Shown one piece after another: positions 26,577 to 34,993 of a DNA stretch of 64,000 nucleotides. Below the pieces are notes generated by a model. It was not told the DNA's origin and searched no databases. It was given only the letters and a program-made list of their open reading frames with translations. The translations under genes were made by a program, and so were the position numbers. Source of the stretch: Comamonadaceae bacterium (lineage in GTDB: Bacteria; Pseudomonadota; Gammaproteobacteria; Burkholderiales; Burkholderiaceae_C); contig CANGNS010000022.1 in assembly GCA_947455465.1 (NCBI GenBank), positions 1 through 64,000 on the forward strand. Reading direction: 5' to 3'. Positions within the stretch are counted from its first letter, which is position 1. Each line of letters opens with the position of its first letter.

Positions 26577-27902
26577 GTGAACCCCTCTGATCGCTTTGCC
26601 CCACCGATGCCGCGCCGCCTGGCGGGCGCTGTCTTGGCGCTGTCTGTGGTGCTGGCCAGCGGGGCGGCGTGCGCCCAAGAGAGCATCCAGGTGTGGACCC
26701 GCTCGTCGGCCGAGGGGCGCAAAACCTACGAGTCCATCGCCAAGGCCTTTACCGCCAAAACGGGGATCAAGGTGGAGTATTTCAACGCCTGGACCGACTT
26801 TGAGCAGCGCATTGCGCGTGCTGCTATTGGCGGCGATTTACCCGACCTCATCATCAACGACAGCGGTGCCACAGGCCAGTTTGTGCAAATGGGCATGCTC
26901 GAAGCAGTGGACCGCCAAGCCGTGGCCGGCGGCCAGGACCTGCAAGAACGTGCCTGGGCCACGGCCAAAGGCTATGACGGCAAATACTACGGCGTGCCCA
27001 CCTCGGCGCAGGCCATGGTCATGTATGTGCGCAAAGACTGGCGCACCAAGCTCCATTTGCCCGTGCCCCAAACCTGGGACGACCTAGAGACGCTGGCCAA
27101 AGCCTTCACCAACAATGACCCCGATGGCGACGGCAAAGCCAACACCTATGGCCTGATTTTTCCCGGCTCTGCGCAGCGCGGTTATGCGGCCTGGTACATG
27201 AGCTCATTCATGTGGCAGGCGGGCGCCGAATTTGTGCGTCCCGTGGGTGGCGGCTTATTCAAGGGCGGCATGGATGAGCCGGCCGCCGTTGCCGCCGTAT
27301 CCTGGATGCGCAAGATGCAATGCGAGCTGAAAGTGACGCAGCCCGGCGCCATGAATGCGCCCACACAAGAGGCCAATAAAGCCTTTATTTCGGGGCAGGC
27401 GGGTATTTATATTTCGGGCCCCTACCATATTGCTTTGTTTGACCGCGAGCCGGGCCGTGACAAAGTCGAGGCCATTCCCGCGCCAGCCGGGCCTGCTGGG
27501 CGCGGCGTCTTGGGCGGGGGAGAGCTGGCGTATTTCCCCAAAGCGGCAAAAAACAAAGCCGCTGCCCTGAAGTTTGTCGAATTTTTAATATCCCCCGAAG
27601 GACAAACTTTAGGCATGAAGGCCAGCGCAGGCGGTATTGCCGTGGTGCGTTTGCCGGTGAACCGCAAAGTCGATCCGGCGCAGGTCAATAATGACGAGCG
27701 CTGGAAAATGGTGGCCCAGGAATATGAAAAAAATGCCCACACCATGCCGGCGATTCCCAATTGGACGCGCATGCAGCAGGTGATTGGCGAGGGCCTGAAC
27801 GCTATTTTGTCGCGCTGCAGCAAAGACGTCGCCTCGGATCTCAAAAAACTCAACGTGCACGTGAACCAAGAGCTCTCGGCGCAACGGGTGCTTGCCAAAT
27901 GA
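26577..27902 (+). CDS. ABC sugar transporter substrate-binding protein
   Basis: Signal peptide; SIQVWTRSSAEGRKTYESIAKAFTAKTGIKVEYFNAWTDFEQRI; extracellular family 1 architecture. Confidence 0.95.
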   Translation: MNPSDRFAPPMPRRLAGAVLALSVVLASGAACAQESIQVWTRSSAEGRKTYESIAKAFTAKTGIKVEYFNAWTDFEQRIARAAIGGDLPDLIINDSGATGQFVQMGMLEAVDRQAVAGGQDLQERAWATAKGYDGKYYGVPTSAQAMVMYVRKDWRTKLHLPVPQTWDDLETLAKAFTNNDPDGDGKANTYGLIFPGSAQRGYAAWYMSSFMWQAGAEFVRPVGGGLFKGGMDEPAAVAAVSWMRKMQCELKVTQPGAMNAPTQEANKAFISGQAGIYISGPYHIALFDREPGRDKVEAIPAPAGPAGRGVLGGGELAYFPKAAKNKAAALKFVEFLISPEGQTLGMKASAGGIAVVRLPVNRKVDPAQVNNDERWKMVAQEYEKNAHTMPAIPNWTRMQQVIGEGLNAILSRCSKDVASDLKKLNVHVNQELSAQRVLAK

Positions 27903-28771
27903 TGCGCGCACTGCGTCAATGGCTGGTGCCTGCGCTGTTTTTAGCGCCGGCTTTGCTGGTATTTACCTGGTTTAAATTCATACCCATGGCCCTGGGCCTG
28001 CGCATGAGTTTTTACAAAGTGAATTTTGGCGCGCCCAATGAGTGGATTGGCCTGGAAAACTTCAGCCGCGTGCTCGAAGACGAGGCCCTGGGCGCGGCCG
28101 CTTGGAATACTTTTTTATATGTTTCCTGTACGGTAAGTTTGTCGGTGGTGCTGGCTTTGTTATTGGCGCTCTCCATGCAAGGCGTGACGCGCCATATTCG
28201 GATTATTCGCACCGCTTTGTTTTTGCCGGCGATTACCAGCGCCGCGGTATTGGCCGAGGTGTGGCGTATTTTGTATGCGCCCACGCCGGACGGCATCATG
28301 AATTCGATTGCCGCGCTGTTTGGTATCACGGCCCAAGGGTATTTGAATGACCCGGACTGGGCTTTGCAGTGGCTCATGCTCATGCATTTATGGAAAAGCG
28401 TGCCCTATGACATGGTGATATTTGTGGCCGGTATGGCCACGATTAACCAAGAGTTGTACGAGGCCGCCCGCGTCGACGGCGCTACCGCCTGGCAGCGCCT
28501 GCGCTTTGTCACGATTCCGGGCCTCACGCATGCCATCACGATTGTGATTGTGCTGGGCATGATTCGTGGCTTTAGGGTATTTGCCGAAATCCAGGCCACC
28601 ACCGGCGGCGGCCCGGCGGGTGCGACCGAGGTCATCATGACGCGGATTTACAAACTCGGTTTTGTGCAGTTTGACTATGGTTACGCGTCTGCGGCATCCG
28701 TGGTTTTATTTGTATTTACTGCGCTGTGCACCCTGCTGTATTTGCAATGGCGCAAAAGGCTGGAGGCATGA
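27899..28771 (+). CDS. ABC sugar transporter permease (MalF/UgpA-like)
   Basis: Multiple TM segments; EAARVDGATAWQRLRFVTIPGLTHA EAA loop; ATGA overlap with the SBP gene. Confidence 0.95.
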   Translation: MMRALRQWLVPALFLAPALLVFTWFKFIPMALGLRMSFYKVNFGAPNEWIGLENFSRVLEDEALGAAAWNTFLYVSCTVSLSVVLALLLALSMQGVTRHIRIIRTALFLPAITSAAVLAEVWRILYAPTPDGIMNSIAALFGITAQGYLNDPDWALQWLMLMHLWKSVPYDMVIFVAGMATINQELYEAARVDGATAWQRLRFVTIPGLTHAITIVIVLGMIRGFRVFAEIQATTGGGPAGATEVIMTRIYKLGFVQFDYGYASAASVVLFVFTALCTLLYLQWRKRLEA

Positions 28772-29622
28772 TGCACGAAGGCTTTTCCTGGTCCAAACTG
28801 GGCGCCGCTTTGCCGCGCTGGTGTTTTTATGCGCTGCTGCTGGTGGTATTTGTGGGGCCATTTTGGGCCTTTGCCATGACGGCTTTCAGTGGCGTCACTT
28901 TGCAGCCGGGTGAATTGGTGTTTTGGCCCAAATCGCCCACGCTGGCCAATTTTCATTACGCCTGGTTCAAAACCCGGGTCTGGCGCTTCTTACTCAATTC
29001 CATGCTGATCGTTACCTTTGGTTTGATACTGCAAGTCAGTATCAGTTCTTTGGCGGCTTATGCGCTGGCACGCAAAAAGTTTGTCGGCTCGGCGCTGGTG
29101 TCTATGCTGATACTGAGCACCATGATGCTGCCTGAAGAGGTTATTGCCATTCCCTTGTATTTGGTGCTGGGCAATATTCCCTTGTTCAAAGTGAGTTTGC
29201 TCAATACCCATCTGGGCATGATATTGCCGCTGATCGGCTGGGCATTTTCTATCTTCATGCTCACCGAGTTTATGAAGAAAGTTCCCCTCGAACTCGAGGA
29301 GGCGGCCCGCATGGATGGGGCCAGCGAATGGCAAATATTTTGGATGGTCATATTGCCCTTGGTCAAGCCGGCGCTGGGCACCGTTACCGTGTTTGGCTTC
29401 ATCATGATTTGGGACCAGTATTTGCTGCCCTTGATCGTGGCCAACCGCGAAGACCTGTACACACTGCCGGTGGCCCTGGCCTCGGTGCGCGCCGATGAGG
29501 CCATGCCGCCGGCGGTATTTGTGGCTATTACCTTGATCGCCATGCTGCCTTCGATTCTTATTTACCTCGCCATGCAAAAGGCATTTAACCGGGGCCTGCT
29601 GGCAGGCGCCGTCAAGGGCTAG
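28768..29622 (+). CDS. ABC sugar transporter permease (MalG/UgpE-like)
   Basis: EAARMDGASEWQIFWMVILPLVKPAL; ATGA overlap with the preceding permease. Confidence 0.95.
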   Translation: MMHEGFSWSKLGAALPRWCFYALLLVVFVGPFWAFAMTAFSGVTLQPGELVFWPKSPTLANFHYAWFKTRVWRFLLNSMLIVTFGLILQVSISSLAAYALARKKFVGSALVSMLILSTMMLPEEVIAIPLYLVLGNIPLFKVSLLNTHLGMILPLIGWAFSIFMLTEFMKKVPLELEEAARMDGASEWQIFWMVILPLVKPALGTVTVFGFIMIWDQYLLPLIVANREDLYTLPVALASVRADEAMPPAVFVAITLIAMLPSILIYLAMQKAFNRGLLAGAVKG

Positions 29623-29625
29623 ACC

Positions 29626-30735
29626 ATGCCACAAGTGATATTAGACAAAGTCAGTAAAAGTTTTGCCGGTGTGCAGGTGCTGCGCGAGGTGTCGGTAGAT
29701 ATTGCCGAGGGCGAGTTTTGCGTGCTGGTCGGCCCCAGTGGATCGGGTAAATCGACGCTGCTGCGGGTGATTGCCGGCCTAGAAGCGCCCACGGCCGGGC
29801 GCGTGCACATCGGCCCGCGCGACGTCACCGACCTGCCCCCCAAGGCGCGCGATGTCGCCATGGTGTTCCAAAGTTATGCGCTCTACCCGCAGCTCAGCGT
29901 GCGCGACAACATGGGCTTTGGCCTGCGCTTAGCCGGTCAGCCTAAAGCGACGATTGCCGCCAAAGTCGATGCGGCCGCCCAGTCTTTGGGCCTGACCGAT
30001 TTGCTGGACCGTTTTCCGCGCCAGCTCTCGGGCGGCCAGCGCCAGCGCGTGGCCATGGGCCGTGCCATGGTGCGCGCGCCGGCCGTGTTTTTGTTTGACG
30101 AGCCGCTCTCCAACCTGGACGCCTCGCTGCGCTCCAGCGTGCGGGCCGAGATCCGCGCCATGCATGCGCGCAGCAAAACCACCTCGGTCTACGTCACCCA
30201 CGACCAGACCGAAGCCATGACGCTGGGCGATCGCATCGTCGTGCTGCGCAACGGGGCAGTCGAGCAAAGCGGCACGCCCCATGCGCTGTACCAAGCGCCG
30301 GTCAACCGCTTTGTGGCCAGCTTTATTGGCACCCCGGCCATGAATTTTCTGGAAGGGCGCATGGCCCCGGACGCCCAAGGCCAGTTGGTTTTTGCCAGCG
30401 GCACGGGCCAGGTGCAGTTGCCGGTGCCCGGGCACCTTGTGCAAGCCGGTGCCTGCACGGTGGGTTTGCGGCCCGAGCATTGCAGCTTGGTGGCCGCCGG
30501 TACACAAGCGCCTGCGGCGGCCTTTGCCCTGGAATGCCTGGTGCAGCATTTGGAATTTACCGGCGCCGATACCTTTGTGACGGTGCAAACGCCCCTGGGG
30601 CAGGTCCTGGTCAAATGCGACGACCGTGCCGCCTGGCGCGTGGGTGATTTGGCGACCTTGTTGTGCAACATGGACCGCTTGCATATTTTTGACGCCGCCG
30701 AGCAGCGCCTGACTTTGCCGGGATGGGGTGCATGA
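29626..30735 (+). CDS. ABC sugar transporter ATP-binding protein (MalK/UgpC-like)
   Basis: Walker A GPSGSGKST; signature LSGGQRQRVAMGRAM; Walker B FLFDEPLSNLDA. Confidence 0.97.
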   Translation: MPQVILDKVSKSFAGVQVLREVSVDIAEGEFCVLVGPSGSGKSTLLRVIAGLEAPTAGRVHIGPRDVTDLPPKARDVAMVFQSYALYPQLSVRDNMGFGLRLAGQPKATIAAKVDAAAQSLGLTDLLDRFPRQLSGGQRQRVAMGRAMVRAPAVFLFDEPLSNLDASLRSSVRAEIRAMHARSKTTSVYVTHDQTEAMTLGDRIVVLRNGAVEQSGTPHALYQAPVNRFVASFIGTPAMNFLEGRMAPDAQGQLVFASGTGQVQLPVPGHLVQAGACTVGLRPEHCSLVAAGTQAPAAAFALECLVQHLEFTGADTFVTVQTPLGQVLVKCDDRAAWRVGDLATLLCNMDRLHIFDAAEQRLTLPGWGA

Positions 30736-32543
30736 ATTCACCGGAGCTCACCAAGGTGCGCGAGGCACCGGTCGACAAATCTTTGCACGCGGTGGTCAAG
30801 GGCGAGATATTTCGGCAACTGCGAAAACTGTTTTCTGATTTCACGGCGCAGGGCCTGCAATACAGTTTGGACGGCGTGCGGGTTTTGGAAGCGGGCGACA
30901 AGTTTTTGCCCGGAAAAATATGCGCCGGATTTGCCCATGTATTGGTCGAGGCCGACGCCGCCGAGCGTGAGAAACTGGTGCCCGAGTTTCGCGCCATGGT
31001 GGACCTGACCTGCGGCATGCGCAACGATACCTGGGGTATTTACTACGCCTGCGCCGGGCTGTATGCGCTCAAAAAAGCCGGTTTGCTGGAGGCTGCGGTC
31101 AGTCCATCGGCGCTGGCCACCATGCGCCAAAGCGCGGACTGGCGGCATTTTGTGCGCACCGACGATTATTCGCTGATTGATTTACCTACTAATTACTATG
31201 GCGTGGCCTTCAGTATTGCCCGCCTGCGTATGTTGTTGGGCTGGGAGGACGCCAGCGCCAGCGATGCCTTACTAGAAAAAACCCTGGAGCATTACGACGC
31301 CCATTCCGGCGAATATGGGTTTTGTGACGATACCGACGGCGAAGGGCGTTTTGACCGCTACAGTATTTTGCTGGTGGCCGAAATCTGCGAGCGCTTTATC
31401 GAAACCGGGCTGGAGGTCACGCCCAAGCTGCGTGCGCTCTTGCGCAACTCGGCCAATGTCACGCTCAAACTGGCCAGCGCGCAGGGCGATGGTTTTTGTT
31501 TTGGCCGCAGCCTGGGGCCGTATGGCGACACCGCAGTGCTACAAATACTGTCGGTATCGGCCTTTTTGAATGTTTTAAGCGCCGAAGAAAAACCCTATGC
31601 CTACAGCCTGTGCGCCGCCGTGGTGCGTCGGTATATTGATTTTTGGTTTAACCCCGATATTGGCAGTGTGGATATGTGGGGCCAAGGCCGGCGTGTAGAC
31701 ACATACCGCGGCAAATCCAGAATATTTGGCGAAAACCTGTCACTGATTCACCAACTCATCGGTGCCGAGCATTTGTGGAAAGCCGCCGGTTATGTGGCCA
31801 CCAATCCCTGCAGCCCGTTTGCGCTGCAAAACTGGCTGATAGCCACGCAAGCGCCTTTGCAACTGGTGCCTTTTGCCGACGCCGAGCACCACCGTGCGCT
31901 GGCGATTTACCGCGACCGCCAGCATGTATTTAGTTTGCTCATGGTCAATGGCGGCAGTACCCAGCACATGAACAGCCCGTATTACCCCTTGCCTTTTGCG
32001 CGCGGGATTATTGAAGGCATCGCGGACAGCGGCCTGGAGCATCCCCAGCTCATGCCCAAAATCACCTTAGACGACGGCACCGAGCTCATGGGCACCGCCT
32101 ATTTCAAGCAGATCGAATGCGATACCTCGGGCGGCGTGCAGCGCGTGCGCTACCGCCTGGACAGCCTGTGTCGCCTGGGTGCTTCCGCGCCGCTAGAAGA
32201 CAGCCGCTTGGGCGCGGAGGTGGAGTATTTGTTCGAGCCCGGTCGCATTACGCGCACCGAGCGCTTTGTGCCGCACCAAAGCATCCAAGTGCGTGCGCTC
32301 AGCCTGGATTTTTTAAGCTTTTCCTTCAACGCCTTGCAAGCGGGCGGCGGGGTGATGTTCCACAAAGGCGGCGTCAAGAGCTTTCAGGCCACGGGCGTGG
32401 ACCATTGCCAACTCACTGCCTTAGACGGCCACACCAGCCTGCGCTCGCCCAACGGCGCCATGCGCTCACTCATCAAATACCGCCGCGACAGCTTTAGCGC
32501 CAGCGCACCTTTTACGGTGCAGTGGACGCTGACCTACCAATAA
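30732..32543 (+). CDS. Uncharacterised 606-aa-class cytoplasmic protein; candidate carbohydrate-active enzyme
   Basis: Long ORF overlapping the ABC ATPase gene by ATGA; no signal peptide; helix-rich N-terminal two-thirds and apparently beta-rich C-terminus. Confidence 0.8.
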   Translation: MNSPELTKVREAPVDKSLHAVVKGEIFRQLRKLFSDFTAQGLQYSLDGVRVLEAGDKFLPGKICAGFAHVLVEADAAEREKLVPEFRAMVDLTCGMRNDTWGIYYACAGLYALKKAGLLEAAVSPSALATMRQSADWRHFVRTDDYSLIDLPTNYYGVAFSIARLRMLLGWEDASASDALLEKTLEHYDAHSGEYGFCDDTDGEGRFDRYSILLVAEICERFIETGLEVTPKLRALLRNSANVTLKLASAQGDGFCFGRSLGPYGDTAVLQILSVSAFLNVLSAEEKPYAYSLCAAVVRRYIDFWFNPDIGSVDMWGQGRRVDTYRGKSRIFGENLSLIHQLIGAEHLWKAAGYVATNPCSPFALQNWLIATQAPLQLVPFADAEHHRALAIYRDRQHVFSLLMVNGGSTQHMNSPYYPLPFARGIIEGIADSGLEHPQLMPKITLDDGTELMGTAYFKQIECDTSGGVQRVRYRLDSLCRLGASAPLEDSRLGAEVEYLFEPGRITRTERFVPHQSIQVRALSLDFLSFSFNALQAGGGVMFHKGGVKSFQATGVDHCQLTALDGHTSLRSPNGAMRSLIKYRRDSFSASAPFTVQWTLTYQ

Positions 32544-32582
32544 GCGTTTTCGCCCGGCGCCCAAAGGCCGCTAGTGCGGTGC

Positions 32583-33878
32583 TTAGGGGGTAGTCCAGAG
32601 CAGCCAGTGGATGCTGTCGGGCGTTTCTTTGCGCAGCAGGGCCAGGGCTTTGCCCAGCATTTCGGGCGGGTAGGCCGGGCTTGCCAGTGCCAATGGGTAA
32701 ATCGCAGGCGGCAAATACGGCGTGGGCTCCAGGCTGGTCGCAAACGTCCAGCCGCTGGGCTGCACCACCACCTCGGCCACGCGCTGCAGCACCGATTGAA
32801 GCGATTTGCCATCGATCTCCAGGTGCCACAAATCCAAGGGGCAGCCGATGTCCTGCGCGGGGGCGCGGCAGCGCGCATCGCTGGCCGCCAGGCCTTGCCC
32901 TGCGGGCACCAGGGCCTGCAGGCGTTGGCCGTAAAGCGCCAGGCGTGTGACCGCCTCCAGGGTAAAGGTGTGGTAGTGGTACGGCTTGGTGCGCGCCAGC
33001 TCCAGCGGCATCCAACCGCGCTTGTCAAACTGCGCGGCAAAGCGTTTGGTTTGGGCATCAAAGACCAATTGGCGCGCGCGGGCCGTCTCGCCGGTGTAGG
33101 CCCAGTACAGCGCTAACTGCACATCAAAAAACATGCCGTGGTTGTTTTTGGCTGCCGCTTCGTCTTTGCCATTGGCACTGGTGCTCAGCCACTGTGCGTA
33201 CTGCGCAAACCAGTCGCGCAGGGCTTGCATCTCCGCCGCCGATAGCGCCGGGTGGATGAGCGCCGCCGCGTCGATGACTTTCCAGAGATCGCGTGTATCA
33301 ATAATGCCCAGGCCCCGCCCGTCCACGATGCCGGGGATGGACTGCGCATAGCGCAGGTGCGGGTTCATGCGCGTGGCGGGCGCCAGGAACCAGGCGCGGA
33401 TCACGGCAGCGGCTTTTTCGGCATAACGCGGCTCTTGGGTAAAACGGTACATCAGCGCCAGGTCCAGGCTGTCGCCAGCCATGGCTTGGAGGTTGTCGGC
33501 ATCGAGCGCGCCGCCGTGCGACTCGGGGTTGCGCTGGCCATCGCGCTGGATGTAGGGCAGGCCATTGGGCGTGTTGGGGTTGGGCCACCAGTAAGGGCCC
33601 ATGCTCATGTAGTCGTTTTTGCTGCCCGAGGGCGGAGTAAGCGTCTTATGGACCACGCTGCGCAAGGGGGCCACCAAGGCTTTGGCGGCCCGCTCTTGCA
33701 GGGCTTGGTAGGCGGGCACAATGGCGGGGTCGGCCGCCATAATTTTTTGCTGCGTTTGCGCTAAGGCCTGGGCCTCTACGGTCCATAAAGGATAGGGCGC
33801 GTTGGCCGCGTGGGCCGCACCGGCGGCGCCCAGGCCGTAGGCCAGAACCAGAGAGAGCAGGGTGTGCATGAGGCGCAT
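32583..33878 (-). CDS. Alginate-lyase-superfamily polysaccharide lyase; paralog of 14205-15455
   Basis: KNDYMSMGPYWWPNPNTPNGLPYIQRDGQRNP; NPHLRYAQSIPGIVDGRGLGIIDT; signal peptide MRLMHTLLSLVLAYGLGAAGAAHA. Confidence 0.8.
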   Translation of the reverse strand: MRLMHTLLSLVLAYGLGAAGAAHAANAPYPLWTVEAQALAQTQQKIMAADPAIVPAYQALQERAAKALVAPLRSVVHKTLTPPSGSKNDYMSMGPYWWPNPNTPNGLPYIQRDGQRNPESHGGALDADNLQAMAGDSLDLALMYRFTQEPRYAEKAAAVIRAWFLAPATRMNPHLRYAQSIPGIVDGRGLGIIDTRDLWKVIDAAALIHPALSAAEMQALRDWFAQYAQWLSTSANGKDEAAAKNNHGMFFDVQLALYWAYTGETARARQLVFDAQTKRFAAQFDKRGWMPLELARTKPYHYHTFTLEAVTRLALYGQRLQALVPAGQGLAASDARCRAPAQDIGCPLDLWHLEIDGKSLQSVLQRVAEVVVQPSGWTFATSLEPTPYLPPAIYPLALASPAYPPEMLGKALALLRKETPDSIHWLLWTTP

Positions 33879-33938
33879 AAGAAAAACTCTTTTCAAGGTG
33901 CAAGTGAGCGCCGGAAAGCGCTTGCGAACCTGGAAATT

Positions 33939-33950
33939 GTAAACGTTTAA
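33939..33950. promoter_or_regulatory. LacI-type operator candidate in the lyase/esterase divergent promoter
   Basis: gTAAACGTTTAa, 62 bp upstream of the lyase start (33878). Confidence 0.7.
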
Positions 33951-34036
33951 CCTCCTATTGCACAATGGCCTTTGGCATAATGAAGTGCGCCCAATGAATT
34001 TTCAGAGAAATCGTTTTCCTCTTTTGATTTGACCTT

Positions 34037-34966
34037 ATGCACCACTTTTTCATTCGTCTGATGAGCCCAACGCAGTCGGGCGGCCGCGCGGCCAAGGTGC
34101 TGGTGCGGGCGCTGCTGGGCCTGTGGCTGCTGCCTGCTTTGGCCTTTGCGGCCGATACGCCCGAAGTCGCGCCGCTGTCCTTGCCCGGTGCGCAGAGCTT
34201 TGTGTACAAAGCGCAAGCCGATTGGGAATTGCGTTTGCACGTGGTGAGCCCGGCCGGTGGGAAGCCTAGCGACCGGCGCACCGCCGTGCTGGCGTTTTTT
34301 GGCGGCGGTTGGAGCTCGGGCACGCCCGAGCGCTCTATTGGCTGGGCGCGCTGGGCGGCGTCCCAGGGCATGGTGGGTATTGCCGCCGATTACCGCACGC
34401 GCCAACGCTTTCAAACCACGCCCGAGGCCAGTATTGCGGACGGCCGCTCGGCCTTGGCCTGGGTGGCCGCGCATGCTGCGGAGCTGGGCCTTGACCCGCA
34501 AAAAATCGTGGTCATGGGCTCGTCGGCCGGTGCCCATGTGGCGGCCTGGACCGCCTTAAGCCACAACGCGCCCTGGCCGGACGAGCAGCCGCGCCAGGTG
34601 CTGCCGGCCGCCGTCATGCTGGTCAGCCCGGTGACCGACACCAAAGCCGGTGGCTACGGTGGCCCCGCCCGCTTTGGCGACAGCCCGGCGCGCGCACTGG
34701 CCGCTTCGGTGACCGACCACCTGAACCCGGGCTTGGCGCCCACCTTGGTGTTTCATGCGGTGCAAGACAAAACCGTGCCTTACGCCAATTCCGAGGCCTT
34801 TTGCGCCGCGATGCGCACCCAGCAAAACCGCTGCGACTTGGTCACTTTCACCGAAGGGGGCCATACTTTTTATGCGCAAAGCCAGGGCGGGGCCTTGGCG
34901 CTGGAAAAAATCTACCGCGACATGCAGGCCTTTATCGAGTCGCTGGGTTTGTGGCCGCTGCCCTAG
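34037..34966 (+). CDS. Exported alpha/beta-hydrolase (esterase)
   Basis: FFGGGWSSG oxyanion loop, GSSAGAH nucleophile elbow, GGHTF His motif; signal peptide. Confidence 0.85.
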   Translation: MHHFFIRLMSPTQSGGRAAKVLVRALLGLWLLPALAFAADTPEVAPLSLPGAQSFVYKAQADWELRLHVVSPAGGKPSDRRTAVLAFFGGGWSSGTPERSIGWARWAASQGMVGIAADYRTRQRFQTTPEASIADGRSALAWVAAHAAELGLDPQKIVVMGSSAGAHVAAWTALSHNAPWPDEQPRQVLPAAVMLVSPVTDTKAGGYGGPARFGDSPARALAASVTDHLNPGLAPTLVFHAVQDKTVPYANSEAFCAAMRTQQNRCDLVTFTEGGHTFYAQSQGGALALEKIYRDMQAFIESLGLWPLP

Positions 34967-34993
34967 CCGGGCCGGGCTGATCCTTCACGCACC

